Assembly: GCA_016756835.1 (NCBI GenBank)
Contig: JAESPE010000022.1
Location: 1-41,552 of the forward strand
Origin: a gamma proteobacterium endosymbiont of Lamellibrachia anaximandri
GTDB lineage: Bacteria; Pseudomonadota; Gammaproteobacteria; Chromatiales; Chromatiaceae
DNA: 41,552 bases
Direction of reading: 5' to 3'
The notes under the pieces were generated by a model. That model was not told the origin of the DNA. It worked only from the letters and a program-made list of their open reading frames with translations, and ran no database searches. Below, piece by piece: positions 1-8,014 of this stretch; position 1 is the first letter of the stretch; each line of letters begins with the position of its first letter. A program made the position numbers and the translations under genes.

Positions 1-110
1 CGGATGCCTACTTTGCTTCCCCTCTGGCGCAAGGCACGCCGGGTAAGCAGTGCGGCCTCGCGGCTACCGGGGACTACCAGCCTTCGCTTCGCTCTCCATG
101 GCTGGCAGCG
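1..110. repeat. Non-homologous block replacing the 3' part of flrC; candidate dispersed repeat
   Basis: The flrC reading frame matches its family up to Asn292 (bases 111-113) and then changes abruptly to sequence unlike any sigma-54 activator. The expected continuation after EDLFYRLN, the VFPL...RERxxDI region and the HTH, is absent. The block carries a 6-bp inverted repeat, CCAGCC at 77-82 and GGCTGG at 100-105, and is rich in GAAGCGAAG/CTTCGCTTC-type sequence. This is consistent with a short dispersed repeat or the edge of a mobile element. An assembly join at a repeat is also possible, because the window starts inside it. No second copy was seen in the window. Confidence 0.4.
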
Positions 111-986
111 ATTGAGCCGATAGAAGAGATCCTCACGAAAACGACCGGCGGAAACCTCCTCACGCAGCTTGCGATTGGTGGTAGCCAGCACTCGCACATC
201 GAGTTCGATCACCTTGCGCCCGCCAAGGCGTTCAACTTCCCGTTCCTGCAACACGCGCAGCAGTTTTGCCTGCAGCGCCATGCTCATCTCAGAGATCTCA
301 TCGAGCAGCAGGGTACCGCCCTGGGCCTGCTCGAATTTACCGGCGGCGGACTGGTATGCCCCGGTAAAGGCACCTTTTTCGTAACCAAACAGGACGGCTT
401 CCAGCATATTCTCCGGGATCGCCGCACAGTTGATGGCAACGAATGGGCCATTGCGCCGCTCAGAAGTCTGGTGGATATAACGGGCGAACACCTCTTTTCC
501 GGTGCCGCTCTCCCCGTTGATCAATACTGTCGCTTCACTGTGAGAAACACGACGGGCAAGCTCCAGCACCTCACGACTGCGCAGGTCCTCGACAATTGGA
601 CCACGCTGTAATTTGTCCACGGCAGACAGGATATGCCCGGCGACTTTACTCACCAGCACCTCCGCCTCGAAGGGCTTGATCAGATAATCCACTGCGCCAT
701 CACGCATCGCATCTACCGCCTTTTCGATCGTTCCAAAAGCGGTCATCAGCAATACTGGCAGATTGGGATATCCCGCCTTGATCCGGCGTAACAGACGATG
801 CCCGTCCATCGGGCGCATCTGCACATCGCTCACCACTATGCCCACCGGTTCCTGACGTAATATCTCCAATGCCGCACTGCCCCCTTCTGTCGCCCTAACC
901 GGGTAGCCGGCAAGTTCGAGGGTATCGCTCAGTGCTTCACGCAGGGCAGGATCATCTTCCACGATGAGAACGGTTGCCTGACTCAT
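1..986 (-). CDS. flrC: Flagellar sigma-54 response regulator FlrC/FleR, 3' end missing or disrupted
   Basis: Response regulator of the FlrB-FlrC (FleS-FleR) two-component pair, which turns on middle flagellar genes with sigma-54. A receiver domain spans about residues 4-118, with phospho-acceptor Asp54 and Lys104 in the IKPF motif. The AAA+ domain starts near 130 and has Walker A GESGTGKE at 158-165 and the sigma-54-contacting GAFTGA at 205-210. Family similarity stops at Asn292; residues 293 onward, encoded by bases 1-110, are foreign and the frame stays open to the window edge. A complete protein would be about 450-480 residues with a Fis-type HTH. It starts with ATG at 986, overlapping the flrB stop by 4 bp, so the two are translationally coupled. 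Whether the gene is truly broken cannot be decided from this window. Confidence 0.8.
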   Translation of the reverse strand, partial: MSQATVLIVEDDPALREALSDTLELAGYPVRATEGGSAALEILRQEPVGIVVSDVQMRPMDGHRLLRRIKAGYPNLPVLLMTAFGTIEKAVDAMRDGAVDYLIKPFEAEVLVSKVAGHILSAVDKLQRGPIVEDLRSREVLELARRVSHSEATVLINGESGTGKEVFARYIHQTSERRNGPFVAINCAAIPENMLEAVLFGYEKGAFTGAYQSAAGKFEQAQGGTLLLDEISEMSMALQAKLLRVLQEREVERLGGRKVIELDVRVLATTNRKLREEVSAGRFREDLFYRLNRCQPWRAKRRLVVPGSREAALLTRRALRQRGSKVGI

Positions 987-2218
987 GACAATCTCCTCGC
1001 CTCGATGAGAGGACTTCCGGCACCTAACACCGGTAATTTGACGGGTATCTGTTGTTCTGTTTGTTGGAGAGAAACCAGCGGAAATGCCAATTGGAAGCAA
1101 GCGCCGCCATTCAGGCTGTCAGTCAGGCAGATCTCGCCATGATGACTCAGCATCAGGTTCTGTACGACAGCCAGGCCCAGACCGGTTCCACCTGCCCGAT
1201 TGGTAAAGAAAGGGTCAAAAATCTGTTCCCGGATTTCGGCCGGGACACCGGGACCGTTGTCACTGAAGAGCAATTCCACATCATCTGTAACCCTCAGCAG
1301 CAGCGTGATGCGCTTTGCACCTTGCTGTAATGCGTTATCCGTCAAATTGCTCAATACCCCGAGCAGTGCATCACGGCGGCCTTTAATCACGGCAGCCCCA
1401 GCACTGAGGTCCTCTATCTTGAGTGTCACCGACACATCGTTCAGTTCCGGCCTGATACCCTCGGCAAATTCACCCAGCAGCTCTGACAGGGAGATGAGTT
1501 CTTCTCCTTCCGATGAGCCTCGGGCAAACATTAAAATGTCGCGAATTTGGCGTTCCATATGCTGCAACCGGGAACGCAGTTTGCCGGTAAATCGTTGACG
1601 TTGACCGGATGTCAGATCGTCGCGCGAGAGATGGGAGGTGTAGAGCAAGGCGGAACTGAGGGGTGTACGCATCTGATGAGCAAGCTGTGCGGACATCTCT
1701 CCCATCGCCCCCAGCCTCTCCTGGCGGTTCAGGCGCTCCTGCAGCTTGCGAGTTTCAGTGACGTCGAGCATGACCAGAATACGTCCAGGTGCTTGCTCAA
1801 GGTCACAGGATGAGATGCTGAGAATACGCCCATTGCAGAGACGCAGGTCGTCCCCAGAATGTTGCGGGATCTGAAACAACTGCCGGCGCAACTCACGCCA
1901 GTCATCCCCTTCGTTGATGGAACCCAGCAGACGCCGTGCCGCCGGGTTGAACTCCTGCACGCACTCTTCGCCATCAAGCACGATCACAGCCGCTGGAAGT
2001 GTTTCGAGCAGACGCTCCAGACGATCGGCAATACGTTCTTTATCCGCCAATTGAAGGGTGCGTTCACTACGCGCAGCCGCCAGTTCGCTGCTCAACTGTA
2101 ATACTTGATGCTGTAACTGCTGGTATGAGCCGGTCAGCTCTTCAGATAGTTGATTGAACAGATTGAACGCCGCTTCGAGGGATTGTTGGCGTTCGGGCGT
2201 TGAGCGGTTCATCGGCAC
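983..2218 (-). CDS. flrB: Flagellar sensor histidine kinase FlrB/FleS
   Basis: Cytoplasmic histidine kinase that phosphorylates FlrC. The 411 residues begin with a helical coiled region (about 10-70), then a PAS-like domain (about 70-155). The HisKA domain follows with the phospho-accepting His181 in the QLAHQMRTPL motif. The HATPase domain shows the N box (NLTDNALQQ, 291-299), a G1 box (DNGPGVP, 320-326) and a G2 box (GGTGLGLAV, 343-351). No membrane segment is visible, as expected for FlrB/FleS. The ATG at 2218 is followed by a second ATG two codons later, so the start could be 2212. A sigma-54 promoter sits about 46 bp upstream, and the gene overlaps flrC by ATGA. Confidence 0.9.
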   Translation of the reverse strand: MPMNRSTPERQQSLEAAFNLFNQLSEELTGSYQQLQHQVLQLSSELAAARSERTLQLADKERIADRLERLLETLPAAVIVLDGEECVQEFNPAARRLLGSINEGDDWRELRRQLFQIPQHSGDDLRLCNGRILSISSCDLEQAPGRILVMLDVTETRKLQERLNRQERLGAMGEMSAQLAHQMRTPLSSALLYTSHLSRDDLTSGQRQRFTGKLRSRLQHMERQIRDILMFARGSSEGEELISLSELLGEFAEGIRPELNDVSVTLKIEDLSAGAAVIKGRRDALLGVLSNLTDNALQQGAKRITLLLRVTDDVELLFSDNGPGVPAEIREQIFDPFFTNRAGGTGLGLAVVQNLMLSHHGEICLTDSLNGGACFQLAFPLVSLQQTEQQIPVKLPVLGAGSPLIEARRLS

Positions 2219-2263
2219 GTTTTATGTCTCTGCAGTTGAATGTCATCTTGACACCCAGATACA

Positions 2264-2281
2264 GAGCAACAACCGTGCCTA
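2264..2281 (-). promoter_or_regulatory. Sigma-54 (RpoN) promoter of flrBC
   Basis: On the minus strand the sequence reads AGGCACGGTTGTTGCTC. It has the invariant GG and GC exactly 10 bases apart and matches the consensus TGGCACG-N4-TTGCT at nearly every position. It lies about 46 bp before the flrB ATG, between fleQ and flrB. In Vibrio and Pseudomonas the FlrA/FleQ protein activates flrBC/fleSR from a sigma-54 promoter, so this placement fits the known circuit. Confidence 0.85.
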
Positions 2282-2333
2282 TTTTGTTATTTGTTATATT
2301 TCAATGAGTTGTGAATTCAATTATTAAGAAACG

Positions 2334-3809
2334 TCAAATTCCCGTCGACTCATGCTGACGTTGAAGACCATATTTACGCAGTTTTTCCACCAATGTCGTG
2401 CGACGCATGTGGAGCCGTTTGGCTGCATGCGCGACAACGCCGCCCGATTCTTCGAGGGCTTGCTGGATCAGGCTCTGCTCCAAGCTGCCAAGATGGGCCT
2501 TGAGATCGATGCCGTCGTTGGGCAGCCGTGGTGCATGCAGCGTGGTATCTGGCTCATCTCCAGGGATTGTCACTTCGGGCAGCTGCACTGTATCGAGCAA
2601 TCCACCAGCAGGCCGGAATTTGTCGGGCAGATCGCCCACGTCGACTACCCCATAGGGATAGAGAATTGCCAACCGCTCTATCAGGTTCGCCAGTTCCCTG
2701 ACATTACCGGGCCATCGGTAGTGACTCAAGGCCGCAACGGCTGCGGGAGTCAAACGTACCGACCCTCGCTTCTCATTCTCTATACGATGAATCAGATCGT
2801 TGACCAGTACCGGAATATCCTCCACCCGATCCCGCAGTGGTGGCATTTCTATAGGAAATACATTCAGACGATAGAAAAGATCTTCACGGAATCTGCCCTC
2901 ATCAATCGCTTCTTCTAGATTGCGGTGGGTCGCCGCAATGATGCGGACATTCGCGTGCAGTGTCTTATTGCTGCCGACACGCTCGAAAGTACGTTCCTGC
3001 AAAACACGCAGCAGTTTGACCTGCATCGGCATACTCATGTCACCGATCTCATCAAGAAACAGAGTACCGCTTTCGGCCATTTCAAAGCGTCCCTTGCGGG
3101 CACTGATTGCCCCGGTAAAGGCACCTTTTTCATGGCCGAAAAGTTCGCTCTCCAGCAGATCGGCAGGAATCGCGCCGCAATTCACAGGCACAAAGGCCTT
3201 GCCCCGGCGGTGGGAGTGAAAATGAAGCTTTCGCGCCACCACCTCTTTCCCTGTCCCCGACTCACCCAATATCAAGACTGTCGCATCAGAATCGGCCACC
3301 TGCTCGATCATGCGATTGACCTGCCGTGTCGCGCGACTACTGCCGGATAGACTTCGAAACAGTTCGACCGGCCGCGCAACGACTTCACCGTGTTTGTGCG
3401 CTTCCTGATAGACCTGGGCCTTGTGGATCAACCCCATCAGGCTGTCATATTGCGTGGGGAGACTTAGCGAGCCAATAACGTTTTCACAACCCTCGACGCC
3501 CCGCCACAACTCGCCCCCATTCAAAACAGTCTGGAAGAGAGGAATCTCGGGATGCAATTCGTTCAGCTTGTTCGCAAAATTACTGAGGGTATCCCGATCC
3601 AAATCCGGACCGACCAAAACAGCAGAGCAGGCCTCGGTTGCCGATTTGATATGTTGATGGATATCCTCCGGGTTACTGGCGAACAGAACATTCCCGTCCA
3701 GAAAGCTGAGAATATGCTCCAGATATTTACGCCTCTCGGGATCCTCATCAACAAGATAGACACAGAGTCGAGGAAACGAAGGAGTTAGTTTTTCCGCCGC
3801 TTCACCCAT
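2334..3809 (-). CDS. fleQ: Master flagellar regulator FleQ/FlrA (sigma-54 activator)
   Basis: Top-tier flagellar activator; in Pseudomonas FleQ also represses exopolysaccharide genes and responds to c-di-GMP. The 491-residue protein has a receiver-like N-terminal FleQ domain (about 14-130) lacking a normal phospho-acceptor. An AAA+ domain follows, with Walker A GESGTGKE at 182-189, GAFTGA at 229-234 and a Walker [11 protein letters not shown] at 248-257. A Fis-type helix-turn-helix lies at about 445-487. Length and architecture match FleQ/FlrA. The ATG at 3809 is preceded by a GGAG ribosome-binding site. The flrB sigma-54 promoter is just downstream. The PilZ gene nearby suggests, by inference, that c-di-GMP signalling is active in this cell. 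Confidence 0.92.
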   Translation of the reverse strand: MGEAAEKLTPSFPRLCVYLVDEDPERRKYLEHILSFLDGNVLFASNPEDIHQHIKSATEACSAVLVGPDLDRDTLSNFANKLNELHPEIPLFQTVLNGGELWRGVEGCENVIGSLSLPTQYDSLMGLIHKAQVYQEAHKHGEVVARPVELFRSLSGSSRATRQVNRMIEQVADSDATVLILGESGTGKEVVARKLHFHSHRRGKAFVPVNCGAIPADLLESELFGHEKGAFTGAISARKGRFEMAESGTLFLDEIGDMSMPMQVKLLRVLQERTFERVGSNKTLHANVRIIAATHRNLEEAIDEGRFREDLFYRLNVFPIEMPPLRDRVEDIPVLVNDLIHRIENEKRGSVRLTPAAVAALSHYRWPGNVRELANLIERLAILYPYGVVDVGDLPDKFRPAGGLLDTVQLPEVTIPGDEPDTTLHAPRLPNDGIDLKAHLGSLEQSLIQQALEESGGVVAHAAKRLHMRRTTLVEKLRKYGLQRQHESTGI

Positions 3810-4364
3810 TACACTCCGACTCCATTAAGATGAATTGATGAATTATTGAATTGCCGCCGGAAAATCACTGGTCACCAGATACAAAAATATTCAGATTATC
3901 GATTATTCGGGCACAAAGTTAATTTGATGCCAACCTTTGACGCAGAGTTAAGCAGCAAATCAGTAGAATGTCAAAATTATGTCACACCAAGAAATATCAC
4001 TAGGATAAAGGGTTATCTCGTTAATTTTAAAGTGCAATTCTCCAACAAACAGCATCTTCCAATAGTTGGCGAAGTGTGAGTTCGAAAGGAGGCGACCGAC
4101 AAAAATCCAGCGGGGATCCGTAATCATGGTGCGCAGGTTGCACTCTGCGTTGTCACATATCAGAGAAGCCACACCCCATGCCAACAGTCGCCACGAACAC
4201 CGAAACTTTAATTCACGAAATCAGGTACATCTGCGGCCCCTACAAAGGCAGGCTGGGCAGATCAAAAGCCAATGGCGCTGATTAACAGTAGTTCAGGTAG
4301 TTGATACCGTCCGAAAAATACTCTTTACTATCCCCCAGCGCAGTATATTGCAGTGAGTTATTCC
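3810..4364. other. Long divergent intergenic region between fleQ and the FHA gene
   Basis: About 555 bases with no convincing long gene, more AT-rich than its flanks up to about 4080. It must hold the promoters of fleQ (leftward) and of the FHA-PilZ pair (rightward), but I could not place -35/-10 boxes with confidence. A purine-rich AAAGGAGG stretch at about 4086-4093 resembles a ribosome-binding site, but no believable ORF follows it at the right distance. A 35-codon ORF at 4178-4285 is listed separately. Confidence 0.5.
4178..4285 (+). CDS. Possible 35-residue small protein, unrecognised
   Basis: A short ATG-to-TAA frame with a C-terminal half rich in Gly, Arg and Lys (motif CGPYKGRLGRSK). 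A weak GAGAAG purine stretch lies about 12 bases upstream. I do not recognise the product. The composition looks more protein-like than random, but the length and the weak ribosome-binding site mean it could be chance, or a remnant of a degraded gene in this long intergenic region. Confidence 0.2.
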   Translation: MPTVATNTETLIHEIRYICGPYKGRLGRSKANGAD

Positions 4365-5057
4365 ATGCCCAAGCTAACCCTTTCTTTCAAAGGCCGTATC
4401 ATCGATGTCCACCATCTTGCTCAAGGCGACACACTTATCGGCAGGGATACCGACTGCACGCTTTTCATCGATAGCCTGGCAGTGGCACCGAAACAGATAC
4501 TCATCAAATTGGATGAAGCGGGCTCGCATCTCATAGCGCAAGATAATAATCACCCGGTTCTCATCAACCATAAGGTCGTTGAATCAACCGATCTTGTGCA
4601 TGGGGATGTCATTCAGATCGGCAAACATACCCTCTCTTATGCTGAAGACGCTCTCGAGCCGAGTGGGAAACTGCGCACCGAAGCAGCAAACGTCGTAGAG
4701 GAGGTGGCTGGTGGGAAGGAGGAAAGCTGGAGCTGCTTTCAAAATATCGATCCGGCTACCGCAACTGATACCTCGTTACCACAGGAAGGCATGTTACAGA
4801 TCATGAGCGGCGACCATATTGGCCGGATCATCCCATTGAATCATAATCTCACCCGTATCGGGCGTGCCGGTAGCGACTGCGCCATTATTGCTCTCCGCAA
4901 CGACGGCTATTTCCTGTCCCATCTTGAAGGCCCCGTGTCACCCAGCATTAATGACGAAAAAATTGGAGAAGAATCACGTTTGCTACAGGATGGCGACCTC
5001 ATCCATGTCGGCGGGACCGAAATGCAATTTCATCTAATAGGGAGCCAGACACAATGA
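4365..5057 (+). CDS. Double FHA-domain protein
   Basis: About 230 residues with two forkhead-associated folds joined by an acidic linker (about 95-135). FHA1 (about 4-92) has the GR pair at 26-27 but reads SLAVAPKQ where SxxH is expected. FHA2 (about 137-225) has RIGR then SDC, and a later FLSHL. FHA domains normally bind phosphothreonine peptides; the first pocket here looks degenerate, so it may be structural. I chose ATG 4365 (MPKLTLSFKGR, as in related proteins) over a GTG 12 bases earlier. The stop overlaps the PilZ gene start by 4 bp, so the two are co-translated. The partner kinase is not in the window. Confidence 0.8.
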   Translation: MPKLTLSFKGRIIDVHHLAQGDTLIGRDTDCTLFIDSLAVAPKQILIKLDEAGSHLIAQDNNHPVLINHKVVESTDLVHGDVIQIGKHTLSYAEDALEPSGKLRTEAANVVEEVAGGKEESWSCFQNIDPATATDTSLPQEGMLQIMSGDHIGRIIPLNHNLTRIGRAGSDCAIIALRNDGYFLSHLEGPVSPSINDEKIGEESRLLQDGDLIHVGGTEMQFHLIGSQTQ

Positions 5058-5425
5058 CCACTTCAGGAAAATCGGAAGAGCGCCGCCGCTTCAGACGTGT
5101 CCTTTTTGATGCGCCAATGCGCATATCGGTGGGCGATAAATCATATGAAACAACATTGGTCGACCTATCGTTAAAAGGTGCTCTGGCCGTCCGCCCAGCT
5201 GACTGGAGCGGCCAACCGGATCAGTCCGTTGAGTTGGATATCAAACTTGGTGATACGGAGACACGAATCAGGATGCAGGCCAGTGTTGCTCACATTGGGG
5301 AAGGTGCGATCGGTTTTCGCTGCAACACCATCGATATGGAGAGCATCACCCATCTGCGGCGCCTGGTCGAACTCAACACCGGCGATGCAGAGCTGCTCGA
5401 AAGGGAGTTGGAGGCGTTGGCTTAG
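5054..5425 (+). CDS. PilZ-domain c-di-GMP receptor (PA4608-like)
   Basis: Single-domain PilZ protein of 123 residues. The RRRFRR motif near residues 10-15 and DLSLKG near 37-42 are the two c-di-GMP-binding motifs (RxxxR and D/NxSxxG). The C-terminal stretch HLRRLVELNTGDAELLERE closely resembles the structurally characterised P. aeruginosa PA4608. PA4608 also sits next to radA (PA4609), and here radA is the convergent neighbour, so orthology is likely. It overlaps the FHA gene by ATGA, linking c-di-GMP sensing to an FHA partner. Its downstream target is not shown by the sequence. Confidence 0.88.
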   Translation: MTTSGKSEERRRFRRVLFDAPMRISVGDKSYETTLVDLSLKGALAVRPADWSGQPDQSVELDIKLGDTETRIRMQASVAHIGEGAIGFRCNTIDMESITHLRRLVELNTGDAELLERELEALA

Positions 5426-5443
5426 TTATCAAGCATCATTGTC

Positions 5444-5512
5444 ACCACGAAGAACACAAAACACACTATAAAAACTTGTTAATCAATTAGTTATCTTTGT
5501 ACTCTTCGTAGT
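5444..5512. terminator. Imperfect inverted repeat between convergent PilZ and radA genes
   Basis: Arms of 17 bases at 5444-5460 (ACCACGAAGAACACAAA) and 5496-5512 (TTTGTACTCTTCGTAGT) pair with about three mismatches around an AT-rich loop. The position, between two convergent stop codons, suggests a bidirectional transcription end. The CACGAAGAACAC word resembles low-complexity intergenic repeats seen in many bacteria. There is no classic GC stem plus T-run, so termination is inferred. Confidence 0.4.
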
Positions 5513-5549
5513 CATCTCGGTGAATCATGTATTTCTGGACTGGCAATAG

Positions 5550-6926
5550 TCAGATTGCATCGAGCACTTCAGAAAGACGCTCCACCGGTACGACTTCAAT
5601 CCCCTTGACCAACTGTTTCGGCACGTTGGCTTTGGGTACGATTGCTTTTTTGAAGCCGTGCTTGGCCGCTTCCCGCAGGCGCTCCTGACCATTTGGCACC
5701 GGCCGGATCTCGCCAGTCAAACCGACTTCACCAAAGGTCACCAGACCTGTCTCCATTGAACTGCCGCGAAAACTGGAAAGCACCGCCAGCAATACCGCCA
5801 GATCCGCCGCCGTCTCTGTGATACGCACCCCGCCAACCACGTTCACATAGACATCCTGATCGAACATGCTGATGCCGCAATGCCGATGCAGCACTGCAAG
5901 CAACATGGAGAGACGGTTCTGTTCCAGGCCCAGGGTAACTCGCCGGGGGTTGGCCAGCGGACTCTCATCCACCAGTGCCTGAGCCTCCACCAGTAACGGC
6001 CGGGTGCCCTCCCGGGTCACCAGAATCACACTGCCGGGCACCGCTTCGGTATGTCGGGAGAGGAAGATCGCCGAGGGGTTGCTCACCTCTTTCAGACCCC
6101 GCTCGGTCATGGCAAACACACCCAGTTCGTTGACCGCGCCGAAACGGTTTTTGATCGTACGGATGAGGCGGAACTGACTGCCCGCTTCACCTTCAAAATA
6201 GAGCACGGTATCCACCATGTGCTCCAGTACCCTGGGACCTGCCAGATTGCCTTCCTTGGTGACATGTCCGACCAGAAAAACCGCAGTGCCGCTTCGCTTG
6301 GCGAAATGGACCAGCTGCGCGGTAGCCTCTCTGACCTGGGAAACCGAACCCGGAGCGGACTGCAGCTGCTCAGTAAACATGGTCTGAATCGAGTCGACCA
6401 CCAAAACTGCCGGTTTCTCCTTCTCCGCAGAGACGACAATCCGCTCCACGCAGGTCTCCGGCAGCAGGCGAAGTTCATCCACCGGCAGCCCCAGACGCTG
6501 CGCCCGCAGGGCGATCTGGCGAGGCGATTCCTCCCCGGAAACATAGAGCGTCTGCATGGAGACCGAGAGCTGCGCCAGGGTCTGGATAAGGAGCGTGGAT
6601 TTACCGATACCCGGGTCTCCCCCCAACAGTATCACCGAGCCGTAAACCAATCCTCCGCCAAGCACCCGGTCCAGCTCTTTGCTGCCTGAAGGGACACGGA
6701 TCTCCTGATTCGCCTGCACTGCGGCAAGGGTGTATATCTCAGGACTCACTTCGCCGGAATAACCTGCAAAACGGCCACTGCCCGGCCCTTTTGGCGCTAC
6801 TGCCATCTCTTCCAGAACATTCCATGCCTTGCAGTCGGGACACTGCCCCGCCCATTTGGGAAAGGAACCTCCACAAGCACTGCAAACGTAGACCGATTTA
6901 CTGTTCTTCTTTATTCCCTGTGCCAC
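5550..6926 (-). CDS. radA: DNA repair protein RadA
   Basis: RecA-like branch-migration helicase used in recombinational repair. The 458 residues show the N-terminal zinc finger (Cys15, Cys18, Cys29, Cys32) and Walker A GGDPGIGKST at 102-111. Walker B lies near 175-179 (LVVDS), the RadA signature KNRFG is at 259-263, and a Lon-protease-like C-terminal domain runs from about 290. The length matches the family. It follows alr with a 2-bp gap, at the 3' end of the run that begins at rpsF. Confidence 0.96.
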   Translation of the reverse strand: MAQGIKKNSKSVYVCSACGGSFPKWAGQCPDCKAWNVLEEMAVAPKGPGSGRFAGYSGEVSPEIYTLAAVQANQEIRVPSGSKELDRVLGGGLVYGSVILLGGDPGIGKSTLLIQTLAQLSVSMQTLYVSGEESPRQIALRAQRLGLPVDELRLLPETCVERIVVSAEKEKPAVLVVDSIQTMFTEQLQSAPGSVSQVREATAQLVHFAKRSGTAVFLVGHVTKEGNLAGPRVLEHMVDTVLYFEGEAGSQFRLIRTIKNRFGAVNELGVFAMTERGLKEVSNPSAIFLSRHTEAVPGSVILVTREGTRPLLVEAQALVDESPLANPRRVTLGLEQNRLSMLLAVLHRHCGISMFDQDVYVNVVGGVRITETAADLAVLLAVLSSFRGSSMETGLVTFGEVGLTGEIRPVPNGQERLREAAKHGFKKAIVPKANVPKQLVKGIEVVPVERLSEVLDAI

Positions 6927-6928
6927 AA

Positions 6929-8014
6929 CTAATCCTTTTCCACATCGATGAAGTCAACACGACCGGTAATACCGCACAGCAACTCATAGGCAATGGTTTC
7001 GGACGATTGCGCAATCAACTCCGCCGGTAATCCTGCGCCCCAAAGCACAACCTCCTCTCCAATTTGCAAGTCCGGCAAGGCCCTGGCATCTACGCAGATC
7101 ATATCCATTGAAACCCGACCGATAAGGGGCAGTCGTTGATTGCGGATCAAGACCGGCGTCCCCGGCTTCGCATGGCGGGGATAGCCGTCGCCATAACCCA
7201 CACCAATCACCGCAACCGGCATCGACTCAGGGCACTCAAAGGTGCCGCCATAACCGACACGGTCACCGGCGTTGCAATGATTCAGCGTTAATACCCGGCT
7301 AGTGAAGGTCATCACAGGCTGCAAACCTTCATCCGATCCAATGGAGTGCTGAAAGGGAGTGACACCATAGAGCATGATGCCAGGCCGAACCCAGTCACGA
7401 TGTGTCTCTTCAAAGGCCAGCAGGCCCGCTGAGTTGGCGATCGAAAGATCAGTGTAGGAAGAGCGTGTAAGCCTGTCGAAGCGTTCGCACTGTTTCAGGC
7501 TGGCCGGATCATTCCGGTCATCCGCGTTCGCAAGGTGGGTCATGAGATGCAGATCACCCACCCCATTAACCTTCTGCAGTCGCAAAGCTGCTTCACTAAG
7601 CTGACTCGGCGCAAACCCAAGCCGGTGCATGCCGGTATCCACTTTGAGCCAACATTCAACAGGAAAGTTGATTTGCGTGGTTTCAAGCAGCTCAACCTGC
7701 TGTAAGTGATGCACAGTCAGCTGGAAACCGTTCTCAGATGCAGACTCGACATCCCCCGCTGTAAAGACACCTTCAAGGATCAGGATCGGCTTTGTCACAC
7801 CGGCATGTCTCAGGCGCTGGGCCTCTTCGATGCGGGCCACGGCAAAACCATCCGCTGCCTGTAGCGTTGCTGCGACTCGCTCCATTCCATGACCGTAAGC
7901 ATTGGCCTTGATTACCGCCCAGACGCGGCTCTCAGGTGCAGTCTCTCGAACCCTTTGCAGATTATGTCGCAGCGCCCGATGGTCAATCGTTGCCTGCGGA
8001 ACAAAGGTCATCAA
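6929..8014 (-). CDS. alr: Alanine racemase
   Basis: PLP enzyme interconverting L- and D-alanine for peptidoglycan. The PLP-binding Lys36 lies in VIKANAYGHG, and the second catalytic base is probably Tyr255 in DRVGYGGTF. The 361 residues cover the N-terminal TIM barrel and the C-terminal beta domain, as usual. The start overlaps the dnaB stop by 4 bp (ATGA), indicating translational coupling. The dnaB-alr-radA order is conserved in many gammaproteobacteria. Confidence 0.96.
   Translation of the reverse strand: MMTFVPQATIDHRALRHNLQRVRETAPESRVWAVIKANAYGHGMERVAATLQAADGFAVARIEEAQRLRHAGVTKPILILEGVFTAGDVESASENGFQLTVHHLQQVELLETTQINFPVECWLKVDTGMHRLGFAPSQLSEAALRLQKVNGVGDLHLMTHLANADDRNDPASLKQCERFDRLTRSSYTDLSIANSAGLLAFEETHRDWVRPGIMLYGVTPFQHSIGSDEGLQPVMTFTSRVLTLNHCNAGDRVGYGGTFECPESMPVAVIGVGYGDGYPRHAKPGTPVLIRNQRLPLIGRVSMDMICVDARALPDLQIGEEVVLWGAGLPAELIAQSSETIAYELLCGITGRVDFIDVEKD

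Noticed and set aside
6051..6689. A 212-codon plus-strand frame opposite radA
   Set aside because: It lies wholly inside radA, which has all its motifs; the frame has no recognisable protein features.
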